In this document: piece by piece, positions 1-10,400 of the stretch | Numbering within the stretch: position 1 is the first letter of the stretch | Layout: the number at the start of each line of letters is the position of its first letter | Source of the DNA: CAZAQS01 sp964486825 | GTDB lineage: Bacteria; Chloroflexota; Anaerolineae; Anaerolineales; UBA4823 | Length of the DNA stretch: 16,775 bases | Assembly: GCA_964486825.1 (NCBI GenBank) | Contig: CAZAQS010000096.1 | Location: 1 to 16,775 of the forward strand | Direction of reading: 5' to 3' | Made by a program: the position numbers and the translations under genes | Notes under the pieces: generated by a model | Told to the model about the DNA's origin: nothing | The model's input: only the letters and a program-made list of their open reading frames with translations | The model's database searches: none

Positions 1-955
1 CAGCCGACGGCGTCACAATGCCGTGCCTGTCGGAGTCGGGGTCGTTGCCGAATGATATATCGAACCGGTCCTTGAGGTCGATCAGGCTTGCCATGGCATA
101 AGGGGAAGAACAGTCCATGCGAATCTTCCCGTCATGATCCAGAGTCATGAAAGAAAACGTGGGGTCAACCCGTGTATTTACGACTTCCAGGTCAAGTTGA
201 TATCTTTCTGCGATCGGGCCCCAGTAATCCACACCTGCCCCACCCATCGGGTCTATCCCGATTTTCAAGCCAGCGGCTTTGATGGCTTGTAAATCCAGGA
301 TTTCCTCCAGGTCATTCACGTATGGCTGGATAAAATCCCATTCGTGGGTCGAGCCGGTTTTAAGCGCCTTTTCTAAGGATATTCTGCTCACCTCTTTCAG
401 GTTGTTTTCCAGGATCTGGTTGGCCCTGTCCTGGATCAGGCGCGTGGTCTCGGTTCCGGCCGGCCCGGCTGAGGGAGGGTTATACTTGATGCCGCCATCC
501 TCGGGGGGGTTGTGAGAGGGAGTAATCACAATCCCGTCCGCCAGGCCAGATGTACGATCCCGGTTATAGGTCAAAATAGCGTGTGATATAACGGGTGTTG
601 GCGTGTAACCGAAGCCCTTCTGCAGGATGATGTCCAGGCCATTGGCTGCGAAGACCTCTATGGCGGTGTATAATGCCGGCTCAGAGAGGGCGTGTGTGTC
701 CATTCCCAAATATAAAGGTCCGTTGATAGACTGTGATTTTCTCAATTCGGAGATGGCCTGGCAAATTGACAGGATATGGTCTTCGTTGAAACTGTACTTG
801 AAAGAAGACCCGCGGTGACCAGAAGTTCCGAAAGATACGCGATGGGCAGGCTGATCAGGATCCGGCCGGAGAGTATAATAGGCCGAGACCAGGCGCGGGA
901 TATTCGCCAGGTATGAGTGTGGCGCAGGTTTTCCAGCCAATTCGTGTATACTCAT
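1..955 (-). CDS. pgm: Phosphoglucomutase (alpha-D-glucose phosphate-specific), C-terminus cut by window edge
   Basis: Interconverts glucose-1-phosphate and glucose-6-phosphate in the cytoplasm, linking glycolysis to UDP-glucose, glycogen and envelope sugar supply. Seen: an N-terminal T-S-G-H-R-G motif near residue 40; the phosphoserine loop TPSHNPPEDGGIKYNPP with the catalytic Ser at residue 147; and the metal-binding loop GNDPDSDRHGIVTP with Asp305, Asp307 and Asp309. These positions match the E. coli Pgm type (Ser146, about 546 residues) rather than the ManB/phosphomannomutase type. The frame is open to base 1, so about 318 residues are present and the C-terminal sugar- and phosphate-binding part lies outside the window. 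Two consecutive ATGs (958 and 955) follow an AGGAGG; the second has the better spacing (4 bases against 1) and is chosen. It is divergent from the YibE/F gene. The frame looks intact and the family call is very secure. Confidence 0.95.
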   Translation of the reverse strand, partial: MSIHELAGKPAPHSYLANIPRLVSAYYTLRPDPDQPAHRVSFGTSGHRGSSFKYSFNEDHILSICQAISELRKSQSINGPLYLGMDTHALSEPALYTAIEVFAANGLDIILQKGFGYTPTPVISHAILTYNRDRTSGLADGIVITPSHNPPEDGGIKYNPPSAGPAGTETTRLIQDRANQILENNLKEVSRISLEKALKTGSTHEWDFIQPYVNDLEEILDLQAIKAAGLKIGIDPMGGAGVDYWGPIAERYQLDLEVVNTRVDPTFSFMTLDHDGKIRMDCSSPYAMASLIDLKDRFDISFGNDPDSDRHGIVTPSA

Positions 956-959
956 CATG

Positions 960-965
960 CCTCCT
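960..965 (-). promoter_or_regulatory. Shine-Dalgarno site of pgm
   Basis: A perfect AGGAGG lies 1 base before the ATG at 958 and 4 bases before the ATG at 955. The short distance argues that translation starts at 955, which also puts the active serine at residue 147, close to position 146 in E. coli Pgm. Confidence 0.75.
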
Positions 966-1010
966 TAAATTCATTCCACCCTATACTTCCTTTCGGAATC
1001 GAACAAGGAC

Positions 1011-1039
1011 ATTTTAGCTGATTGGCGCATTTTTGTCGA
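1011..1039 (-). promoter_or_regulatory. Putative sigma-70-type promoter of pgm
   Basis: On the minus strand, TCGACA (1039-1034; five of six matches to TTGACA) is followed after exactly 17 bases by TAAAAT (1016-1011; five of six matches to TATAAT). Transcription would start near 1004, leaving a leader of about 50 bases before the pgm start. Motif reading only; no expression evidence. Confidence 0.5.
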
Positions 1040-1117
1040 TCAAGCGACCAAAAGGCCCGCCATTTTAGCAGGTTTACAGTAAAATTTCCCTTCATTGATC
1101 CATGCGAGAATCCATTT

Positions 1118-2338
1118 ATGCCATCTGACAAGGTAAAAATCATCCTAGTTATTGTAATTGCGACGGTTGTGATAGCAGCCTTCATCTACCTGGCTATGCC
1201 TCAGATTGCGTCATACCTGACTGCCACTCAAGACCGGCAAGCCATCGGTTATCCCCCTGAAACTTCCAAGGCCAGGGTCATCGAGATCATAGAAGAAGGC
1301 GTCCTCCAAATGTATGAGACACCCCTGCCTTACCAGATCCTGGTAATCGAGATCCTGGAAGGCCCGTTTTTGGGTGAGGAAATGAACCTCAACCTGGGCA
1401 CCAACCAATTCCTGCCGGAGGACATGCGCCTGCGAGTAGGGGAAATCATCCTGGTAATGATCAATCAGCGCGTCGACGACGGATCAACCTTCGTGAGTTT
1501 TATCGATTTCGAGCGCCGTGGGTCCCTGGTGTGGTTGTTTGCAGCCTTCGTGTTCGTTTCTGTTCTAATCAGCGGCTGGAAGGGAGTGCGCAGCCTGATT
1601 GGTATTCTGTTTAGCCTGTCGATCATCATCTTCTTCATCATCCCCCAAATCTTAGCTGGCAAGGACCCTGTCCTGGTCTCGATCCTTGGCTCCTTCGTAT
1701 TCCTGTCCGTCTCAATGTATTTAGTCTATGGTTGGACCTTGAAAACTCATGCGGCCGTTGCCGGTATCCTGATCGCGCTATTCATTACCGGTCTCCTTTC
1801 GGCTTTCTTCATTGACTTCACTCGACTGACCGGGTTTGGGGATGAGAATGCCATGTTCCTGGTCCAACAAAATACAGCCCAGATCAGCCTGCGGGGTCTG
1901 CTCCTGGCTGGTATGCTGATTGGTGCTTTAGGAGTTTTAGATGACCTGGTCATCAGCCAGGCTTCTGCTGTCTTCGAGCTGCACTCAGCAAACAGCAGGC
2001 TGGATCTGAAGTTCTTATACCGCCGGGCGATGAATATCGGGCGCGATCATGTCGCTTCTACAGTGAACACCCTGGTACTGGCCTATGCAGGCGCTTCCCT
2101 CCCGATGCTACTGTTGTTCTCGTTGAACAGCGGTGACTATGCCCTACTCTCAAATATGAGCATGGTAGCAGAAGAGATCGTGCGGACGCTGGTAGGTTCG
2201 ATCGGCCTGTTCCTTTCCGTGCCTATTACGACCTTCCTGGCGTGCCTGCTGGCGCTGCACCACGATCGTCTCGGCTGGGTACGCCCATTTCTAGGCCCAG
2301 AGAACCAATGGGATGTGCATTCAGCTCATTTCCACTAG
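1118..2338 (+). CDS. YibE/F family multi-pass membrane protein
   Basis: An integral membrane protein of the YibE/F family (Pfam PF07907), whose biochemical role is not established. Counting from the ATG at 1118, residues 8-27 form an N-terminal membrane segment. Residues 28-134 form a soluble, beta-rich extracytoplasmic domain. About seven more hydrophobic segments follow to residue ~395. The segment G-A-L-G-V-L-D-D-L-V-I-S-Q (from residue 269) is the most diagnostic motif, with a conserved Asp pair inside a membrane segment. The frame extends upstream to a TTG at 1022, but the added 32 residues are unlike a signal sequence and the ATG at 1118 sits directly before the first membrane helix. 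Only a weak GAG precedes it by about 9 bases. It is divergent from pgm, and its last 18 bases overlap the end of the convergent peptidase gene. The 406-residue length is normal for single-gene YibE/F proteins. Confidence 0.87.
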   Translation: MPSDKVKIILVIVIATVVIAAFIYLAMPQIASYLTATQDRQAIGYPPETSKARVIEIIEEGVLQMYETPLPYQILVIEILEGPFLGEEMNLNLGTNQFLPEDMRLRVGEIILVMINQRVDDGSTFVSFIDFERRGSLVWLFAAFVFVSVLISGWKGVRSLIGILFSLSIIIFFIIPQILAGKDPVLVSILGSFVFLSVSMYLVYGWTLKTHAAVAGILIALFITGLLSAFFIDFTRLTGFGDENAMFLVQQNTAQISLRGLLLAGMLIGALGVLDDLVISQASAVFELHSANSRLDLKFLYRRAMNIGRDHVASTVNTLVLAYAGASLPMLLLFSLNSGDYALLSNMSMVAEEIVRTLVGSIGLFLSVPITTFLACLLALHHDRLGWVRPFLGPENQWDVHSAHFH

Positions 2339-4135
2339 CTCGCTAAAGCGATCGATGCGCTTCCCAATTACCGACAGGCTATCCTGCCAGAATTGACCGC
2401 CTGTGATATCGATACCAAATAGAGCAGCTAACTCAGCTGCTTTGCCTTCTCCGGTAATTGCCAGGAGCTGCTGGTACTCTGGAATGAAACTGGTGCCTCG
2501 TTCCTGGTAAATAGCATACAATCCTGTACCGAAGAGCAAGCCAAAGGCGTACGGGAAATTGTAGAAAGAGAGATCGGGGAAATAATAGTGTGGCTTCCAG
2601 GTCCACATATACTTGTGCAGGAAGCGCTCATCTAAACCATCCCCGTAGGTATCCTGTTGAGCGCGCTCCATGATCTCGCATAAATCGTTGGAGGACAGCT
2701 CTGCTTTTTCCCGGCGCTCAAAAACCTCTTTTTCAAACAGGTAACGGGAATAGATATCCACAATTACCTGGGTATCGCTGGTTAACATCGTATCGAGAAC
2801 TGAAAGCTCGAACTGAGGATCCTGGGCCTCTTTCAGAACAGCCTGCATCACCACAGTTTCGCAAAGGATTGAAGCAGTTTCCGCCAGGGTCATTGGAGTT
2901 TCCGTTTGGAGAATGGTTTTCCCTGCCAGGTATCTGCAATGGTTGTGATAAGCATGCCCAAGCTCGTGGGCAATGGTAAAAACCTGGTCGAGGGAGCCAT
3001 CGAAGTTGCACATGACGCGTGACTCTTCCAGAGCAGGGATACTAATACAGAACGCGCCGGGGCGTTTTCCATCCCGCTGCTCGGCATCGATCCAGGAACG
3101 GTCGAAAGCTTCCTGCCCAAATTCTGACAGGTGCGGGGAAAACTTGGTGAAGTTTTCAAGAATGAATTGGCGAGCTTCTGGATATGTATAAGTCTTCGTC
3201 AGATTACCTACCGGGGCAAAAAGGTCCCACCAAGGCAGGCTTTCCTTTCCCAGCAAGCGAGCCTTTGATTTCAGGTATTTTCGAAACATAGGGAAGGAGG
3301 CTTGCATGGCGTCCAGCATGGCTTCCAAGGTAGACCTGTCGATGCGGGCCTTATCAATGGCGGGATGCAGCGCGTCCTGGCGAATACGGCGTTTGTTTAG
3401 TACGGTGATGGTACCCTTGATGCCGTTTAAACAGTATGACAAAGGATCTCCCAGGCTGGAGAGGGCGGTAAGCTCGGTTTGATAAGCACGCTTGCGCACA
3501 TCTTCATCGGGATGAGAATGCAAGTTTAACAATGCGGGCAAGGGTAGCTTCTTGTTCTCCCCTTCCAGTTCGAAATCCACTGCAAGCTGAGAGGTGAGGT
3601 TCCTCTGAAGGCGACTCCAGGCGCTCAAGCTGCTGGGATAAAGGTCACCAGCCAGGTCCTCCTCCGCTTCGCTCATCAGGTACCGGCTTTGGTCGGCAGC
3701 GTTTCTAAGCATAAAAGCATGTGCCTGCGCTATTGGGTTAGTCGTGATGACCGATTCGAGCACCGGAGACAGCTTACCCAACCAGGCCTGGTTTTGGATG
3801 TTTAGCTTCTCCAGGCGGACCCAGATCTGCTCGAATTCAGACCAGCGGCGGTTTGCCAGTTCATCACGGGAGTCGGTGCTGAGAATACAATACATATAGG
3901 CTTCCAGGGTTTTGCCGAGCTCGTATGCCGAATTAAACGCCTTAATCATCTCACCAACCAGCCTGGCAAGCTGAGAAATCTCCATCTCAGGGCCGGCCTG
4001 GCTTACCCGGTTCACAAAGACCTCTTCCAAATTGGCTACCTGTTGGGTGAACTGTTGGAGTGCGTTCTCGAAATCTGGCGTATCCAGGCCCGGATAAATA
4101 TTTGACAAATCCCATCTTGGTGGTGTTTCGGTCAT
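2321..4135 (-). CDS. pepF: Oligoendopeptidase F-type zinc metallopeptidase (M3B family)
   Basis: A cytoplasmic zinc endopeptidase that cuts short peptides, in peptide turnover or recycling of processed signal peptides. Seen, numbered from the upstream ATG at 4141: the zinc motif HELGH (His392, Glu393, His396) within IAHELGHAYHNH, and the third ligand Glu421 in TLAETASILCE, 25 residues on, the spacing of M3 peptidases. The N-terminal half is helical, and the C-terminal region W-K-P-H-Y-Y-F-P-D-L-S-F-Y-N-F-P-Y-A-F-G is typical of pepF-type enzymes. It has no signal peptide. Length (604-606 residues) is normal. Two in-frame ATGs (4141 and 4135) follow GGGAG at 4148-4144; the second has 8-base spacing and is preferred. 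The gene converges on the YibE/F gene with an 18-bp overlap. The symbol is a family label; the substrate is unknown. Confidence 0.92.
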   Translation of the reverse strand: MTETPPRWDLSNIYPGLDTPDFENALQQFTQQVANLEEVFVNRVSQAGPEMEISQLARLVGEMIKAFNSAYELGKTLEAYMYCILSTDSRDELANRRWSEFEQIWVRLEKLNIQNQAWLGKLSPVLESVITTNPIAQAHAFMLRNAADQSRYLMSEAEEDLAGDLYPSSLSAWSRLQRNLTSQLAVDFELEGENKKLPLPALLNLHSHPDEDVRKRAYQTELTALSSLGDPLSYCLNGIKGTITVLNKRRIRQDALHPAIDKARIDRSTLEAMLDAMQASFPMFRKYLKSKARLLGKESLPWWDLFAPVGNLTKTYTYPEARQFILENFTKFSPHLSEFGQEAFDRSWIDAEQRDGKRPGAFCISIPALEESRVMCNFDGSLDQVFTIAHELGHAYHNHCRYLAGKTILQTETPMTLAETASILCETVVMQAVLKEAQDPQFELSVLDTMLTSDTQVIVDIYSRYLFEKEVFERREKAELSSNDLCEIMERAQQDTYGDGLDERFLHKYMWTWKPHYYFPDLSFYNFPYAFGLLFGTGLYAIYQERGTSFIPEYQQLLAITGEGKAAELAALFGIDITGGQFWQDSLSVIGKRIDRFSELVEMS

Positions 4136-4143
4136 ATACATTT

Positions 4144-4149
4144 CTCCCT
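4144..4149 (-). promoter_or_regulatory. Ribosome binding site of the M3B peptidase gene
   Basis: On the minus strand, AGGGAG lies 2 bases before the ATG at 4141 and 8 bases before the ATG at 4135. The distance favours 4135, giving the start M-T-E-T-P-P-R-W. Confidence 0.6.
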
Positions 4150-4199
4150 AGTTTAAGTTTTGAAATAGTATATTACCAGAGTTTGGAGAAGACGAAAGC

Positions 4200-4394
4200 G
4201 TGCTAGATGAGAGCCGAATGGGGTGGCATGAATTGAAATTGGATGGGAGTGCGACCTTTCTCTTGGACGGAGGCAAACGAGTTACGAATCCGGCCATCGG
4301 CGAGATTGATTTCGACGAAAATGCAGGTCGCCTGAATAGCTATGTTCCCTATCCAGGCGACCCGATTGAGGCATACCGCAGTCTGCTAGAGTAA
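4200..4394 (+). CDS. Small hypothetical protein or gene remnant
   Basis: I do not recognise this 64-codon frame. It starts with GTG at 4200 or ATG at 4218 and ends with TAA at 4392-4394. Upstream the frame stays open to a TGA at 4161, so a few more residues could be coded from a non-standard start. A GGAG at 4185-4188 lies 11 bases before the GTG, a weak site. The product is soluble and acidic with protein-like composition (for example GEIDFDENAGRLNSYVPYP) and no membrane segment or known motif. It stops only 11 bases before the end of the convergent macroglobulin gene and lies 58 bases from the divergent peptidase start, so it fits the gap neatly. It could be a real small gene, the 3' remnant of a larger lost gene, or chance. 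Confidence 0.4.
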   Translation: MLDESRMGWHELKLDGSATFLLDGGKRVTNPAIGEIDFDENAGRLNSYVPYPGDPIEAYRSLLE

Positions 4395-4405
4395 AAGCAA
4401 TAAGA

Positions 4406-7400
4406 TTATTCTACGATTACAATCGTACTGCTGCTGCGACCGAATACCTCAGGAGAGTACATTTCTTCTGCTTTAGCAGGAGGCACGACAAAGCGACCGG
4501 GGGTAGTGGCGCGAGCGATATAGGTATATTCGTACACTCCATCCCACAGCAAGGGAGTAAAGGCTTCGGCTCGCTCGTCACGCAGGTTTTGGTGCTCGTA
4601 CCAGGGGCCCCACCACCACCAGCCGTATTGCACATCCTGGTTGGTTGGGTCCTGGGGGATGCTACCGGAAACAGCCAGGGCTGGATTGACGATCTCGAGC
4701 CCGGCAGGCAACGGATCAACCAGGGCGACATGGTAACGGCGGTTGTCAGCCACCATGGAGAGGCGGACTCTCACACGTGTCCCGGCTGTGATATGCCAGA
4801 CGCCACTCTCATCCTGGTAGACATCCTCTGGGTTGTCCAGGCCCTCGTAGCTGCGCCGCACAACAAAGCCCATATCGAGTGGATCGAGCTCCAGATCGAC
4901 CGGGGCATAGCGCAAGCCGAGGCGGTAATACAGGCGGCCTTTCCCATCCTTGCTCACAATTAGATCGCGTAACCCGCTGCCCTGGCTTTCCTCGACCAGG
5001 TAAGACATTGGGATAAGCGTTTCGTGGCGCTCTGTTGTGCGTCCACTAAACTCGTGCTCGCCGGCGTAGATATCTCCGAGCCAGATGCGGGCAACAAAAT
5101 CTGGCGTCTGTGATTCATAGGTGTTGAAGTAGCGATCTAGCGCCAATAAGACAAAGACATTTTCCTGTGTGTTGCCCCAGCGGCCCCGCGTGCGGTGGGC
5201 CATAAGGCCGTTGACCAGTTTGGGAATCAGGTCATGCGCCGGGTTATCATCGATCATGGCGTCCAGTAGGATGGCATCCGTGCGGCGGTCGGAGCTTAGC
5301 AACAGGTAAGTTTGGTCATCGTAAGTGGTTGTAAAATTGGCAGCCCCGGCAGTCTCGACCACCCGGTTGTTGACGTGGAGGCGGATGGCTTCCAGGTCAG
5401 CGCTTGTTCCAGGTGCATCCTGGAGCACAGGCCAGAGCCAACCAATGGCATCCAGAGAAAGCTCTTCGACTCCAGCCTCATTGAGCAGGCGTTGCGCTTT
5501 GGTTGGATCTGCGTCACCCATCAAGTCGCGCACGTAAAGGGCATAGGCGGACAGGGTTCGACGAGTTTCCAGGCTGTACCAGTGGGGGTAATAGCTTTCG
5601 ATCTTTCGCAGGTGATCAAGAAGGCGCTGCTGTGTTTCCTGGGGGACATCGAAGCCTTTCTCCTCAGCCCGTTGCAAGGCATGCGCGACATGGATGGTAT
5701 TAAAGGGGATCGAATCCGCTCCACGCCACCAGTAAGGGTAACCGCCATCATCGTTCTGCAGGCCACGCAAAATCTCGATATCCCGGGCAACGGCAGCCTC
5801 CAGCTCATCCGGAGATGGCAGGCCTTCTGCCTCGAATGCGGTAAGCACGTCGCGCAGGGCTGCAACTGCCAAGATGCGTGATGCAAGCTGTTCGGAGCAT
5901 TCAAAGGGATAAGAGACCAGGTAAAGGACTGCGTCCGTAAGGGATTGGAGGGCAGTTGATGAGGTGTTGATCTCGAGCCCGCCATATTGAGTGAAGACAC
6001 CGCCTGGTGCAGATACAGGCTGGGCGATAGCGCCTTCGTCTATAACTCCATAGGTTGCGAAAGCCTCGGTCGTGGCAGGTGTATACACAGGCAGCTCTAC
6101 CTGGGCTGCATCGGCGAAGTCACCTGCAACTGCCACCAATTGCAGGCGAGCAATACCTGCTTTCTGCGTGGTAGCAGGGAAGCGCACTTCTACCCGGTCT
6201 CTGGCAGGCACTTCCACTCGCAAGCCCTGGTTACCAGTCAACTCCAGGTTAGCCACCTGGACGACAACGTCCACCAGCATGGGTTCTCCGGTTTGGTTCT
6301 GAAGCACCACCGGCAACTCAAAGTGGTCGCCAAAATTTAGGAACCGGGGAGCAGATGGCCGCACCATCAAAGGTAATCGCGCCGTCAAATTGGCTTCTGA
6401 GATGCCAAACTGGTTCCCACCTGATACGGCTACGACCATGATGCGGTAGCGGGTCAGGTTGTCGGGCAATTGGACTTCCACGCTAGCTTCACCCTGGGCG
6501 TTGGTGCGGACGGCCGGGGCAAAGACAGCAAGCGGATTGAAGTCTATGCGCGTACGGATTGGCGTAGGCGCCGACTCGCCTCCAATTCCCGCTTCTGCGG
6601 CTTCCATGGGCGCTGCAGCCGGCATTTCCATTGCATCGAATTCCATACCGACAGCTCTGGACGACAGGGTTTGGGTTGATTGTAACTGAACGCCGCTATC
6701 CTTAGCCAGGGCAAGCGGATCGGCAAGCACGATACTGGAGCGGTTGTACAGGCTGGTCAGGTCGGAGGGGCGGTCCGTGTAAAAAATGCTCAGTGGGTCA
6801 GCCAGCCGGTAATGGGTCAGGCCCAAGATAGCCTCATCCACAACGACCACAGCCAGCTCTGCCCCGGCCACCGGCTGACCGGTCGCATCGGTGAGCAGTA
6901 GGTCGATGGTTGTGCTCCCGCCCGGTTCCAACTCTGCATCCCTTGGTGTAGCCTTCAATGAGAGGGTGCGATTAAGTGGGGGAATACTCAGGTTTAATTG
7001 CCCGGTGGCGAAGGCAGGCCGCGGATCAATGTCTGGTAGGGGCTCACCTTTGTCATCACTGCGCTGAGCAGCGCCTACCAAATCCACCTGGATATTTAAA
7101 TTCGGGATATGGCTTTCCTGGATGGGTATATCAAGCGTAATGGTGCCATCTTCGATTCGGAAACGCTCGATATATAAGATTCCACTACGGGTGACAGTCA
7201 TTAACCCTTCCGCTGGACTAAATGGGGATTGGACCAGGACCTGGGCGAGATCGCCAGGTTGGTAGGTTTCCCTGTCAGGGATCAGGGTGACGGTTTCCTG
7301 TTCCACTTTTCGGGCGGGCGGTTGTTGTCCCCCACTCACCCAACGGGTTAATTCTGTCAGGTTCACCCGCCCTAGTCCATCGGTTACCCGTGCAGTTATG

Positions 7401-10400
7401 GTGTATTTACCTCCTAAAGGCGTCTCGAATGTGCAGGTGACCGGTTCCAGGCCAGAGCCTGCCTGGCAGGTTTGAAGATCGGCTTCTTCTTCAACCCATT
7501 CACCACGGAATTTCCATTCCACACGGGCTGCCCGAACTTCAATAGGCCGGTCTACAACTGGCTCTCCATCCAGGTCGGTCACGATAATATCGATCTTCAG
7601 AGGAGTACCGCGTTCTACAAAAACCCGCTCGCTGCGCACGCCGACATAAATGTTTGCCGGGTGGACAAGCAAATCAGTCGTCCCTGTCCAGGCCTGGCGG
7701 TTGACGTCCATCACCGTGCCTTCCGCACGAACAGAATAGGGTTGGTGGTCTGCAGGTTCTGGGAATTCCAACCGCAGATAATGACTGCCTGCAGCGTCAG
7801 TTTGGCCGGAGAAGGTTTCGTAGGTTGTATCTCCATCCCTGCCGTACTCATCGTAAAAACGGTCGAAGTGCCACCAGGGTTTCCAGATACCGAAGGAAAA
7901 ATCAGGCCAGTTGGGTGGCCTGTAAGTGCTTGGTGTAGATGCTACAAGCCAGGTCACATCAGCGTTTGGAAGAGGGCCACCAGCATAGTACCTGGCATCT
8001 ACTGCGACGATTGCTTCCCCCCCGGCGAAGTATGGGCCGTCTGTCTCTGTACGCGCTGTCACTTCGAATTCGGGCCGCCGGAACTCCTGAATCTGGAAGG
8101 TGTGATGATATTGCGTACCGTACAGGTTAGCCAGGCTACCCTCTGCATCCAGGATGATATTAGCGTAGCCCAGGTTCACATTTTTGGGGATAGTGAAGCT
8201 GAAATCAAACCCTGCCAGGCTGTTCACTTCGACTCGACCGCTGACAATTTCGTTGCCTTGCGGCTCAATGATCTTGTAACCTATAGACTGCACGGTATCC
8301 CCAACCAGCCCAACGTCTCCATCTTGTTTAGCCCCGATACGGCGGAGCCAGCCCTTGATATGCACTTCCTCACCGGGATTGTACATCTGGCGGTCATCGA
8401 ATATATACCAGCGCAGCTCGTCATTCACAGACCTTGAGCTCCAGGCGCCCTCGTCCCAATAATATTGGGTGCGTGGCAACATGGCCTGGTCGGCCCCTTT
8501 GCTAGCAACCAGGTAGCTGGCGCCACTCGGGATGGGGAAGCGGGCAATTCCATCCTCTCCCGTGAGGACTTCAGAACTGCTGGAACCTGCAATGATGGAA
8601 ACGCCTGCCAGTGGCGCTCCATCCTTCAACCCGGTTGTCCAGGCTACCAGATCGGTATGATCTGCAAAAGCATCCAAACCAATCTGGGTGACCTGGATCC
8701 AGGCGTGATTCGTCATCCAGGGCTGGGTCTGTTTTAGCAGCTCCTTAGGTGGGGAGACCATAACTATGAAGTGTCCAAAATTGCCATCCATTACCGGGCT
8801 CAGATCGATGCCTACTTCTGTCAGGATGTCGGAAGCGCTTTCCACTGGAATGGATTGGTCGAAAACCAGGTTGCCCGGAGGCACCGGCGGATTTTCTATT
8901 CGTCCATAATCGCGCAGATAATTCCTGAAAGCTGGCCAATCGGAGGGTTGTACCGCGTAAATCTTTACATCCAGGCGAGTATAGTTTATAGCGTAAACCG
9001 AGTAGACCGGCCTTGGAGCAGCCGGATCGATGGTAATAAAAACCTTATCCGAGCCAAAGAGGGCGGGTTCTGATGGGCCGACCCTGAAACTCAGGCGCGC
9101 CTGCCTGCCAAGATTCTGTCCGAAGATATCCTGTATCTCCCCTGAAACAGTCACAGTATAGGTGCTCTGTCCTTGGGTAGCGCCCTGGATTTCAAGGATG
9201 TCCCCGTATATATTCACGGAAGCGCCAGGAAGCTCGGGCTGGATGGTGATGAAATTTTCCTGGTAGGCATCAGGATCGATCGGGTTGGTAAAGTCGATAT
9301 GGAAGGGCGTCATTGGCCGGCAAGGGGTTTCGGACCAGGCGCAGCCATGTCTCTCGATTCGTAAGGGAGGGTATGTATGGAAAGTGAAATATTCCGCCTC
9401 TTCCGTCACCTGGGGTCCTTCTGCCGATGGGGTGCCTGGCCCAACTTGAATGCTGATATTGGTATCTGCGGGTAGGGCTTCCAATGCCTTGAAAGCTAGC
9501 CAGCGGCCTGCCGGGGAATCCTTAACCAGCCTGGCGACCTGTTTGTCCGCCTGGACTTCTGTATCTGTAGCCAGTCTCACCTCGACCGAGCGAGCTCCGG
9601 CGAACACGTCGATCGTCGCAAGAACCGCCTCCGGTTCAATCCGCTGGTCAAAAGCAATGAAGAAGACCGGTTCGAGAGGTTGAGGCTGGTCATCAGGATA
9701 ATGGCTGACCATTTGGGCAGGAGGGGTTGAAAAAGTCCACTCAATAGCCTTATCAAGCTCATTGCCGTTTATCGAACGAGTGCCTGCAGGGATGGTAACT
9801 CGATATTGTGTTGCTTTAGGTAGCCGGTCGATCAGATCAGAGTCATGTTGGAAGGTCAGCGTCTTTGTACCTAACCAACGCCAGGTCCCAGGTAAGGAAG
9901 GTTCTAAAACTACCGGCACCTGATCAGCCGAGAGCTCCTCCAGCGAGGTCAGGGGAACCATGGGTTGGTTGAAGGTAATATTCACAAACGGAGCGATGGC
10001 AATTTCTCCCTCCGGACCATAGCGCAGAACTTCCAGGGGGCCAGTTGAAATTGGCTCAGGTGGAATGGATGGCACGAGCGGAGGAAAGGCTTCCTGGATG
10101 GTCTCGCCTGTCCTGGGTGGTGGAATGGGGTCTTGAGCTATGCGGAAATCAAGCTGGTCTTCAGGATCGGCTGCCAGATGTTGAACGCGCTCTAATATTT
10201 GCTGGATTTCAACCTGCGATAGAGGCTCCCCCTCAACCGTGGGCATCCTTACTATTGGTTTCGGTTGTGCTTGACCTTCGCTAAGCAGGATGGGAACGCT
10301 ACTTTGGTTGCTTTCCATAACCGGCACGCCTCCCTGGATAGGTGCGCTCGTATTTATGGGAATATTTTGACCTGGCCCGGCCGGTCGTGACCGGTACAGC

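Noticed and set aside
1022..1117. N-terminal extension of the YibE/F protein from a TTG
   Set aside because: The extra 32 residues lie before a clear start with an immediate membrane helix, have no good ribosome site and overlap the pgm promoter region.
955..1185. Minus-strand frame of 76 codons between pgm and yibE/F
   Set aside because: Mostly antisense to the first YibE/F membrane helix and intergenic DNA; ends in the pgm start codons; no recognisable product.
5312..5881. 189-codon plus-strand frame over the thioester domain
   Set aside because: Antisense shadow of the strongly conserved thioester region, with no motif or start signal of its own.
7472..8437. Long open frame (321 codons) on the plus strand inside the macroglobulin gene
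   Set aside because: It is exactly antisense to conserved macroglobulin domains, has no family resemblance and no ribosome site, and its Cys/Trp/Pro-rich composition is typical of a shadow frame.
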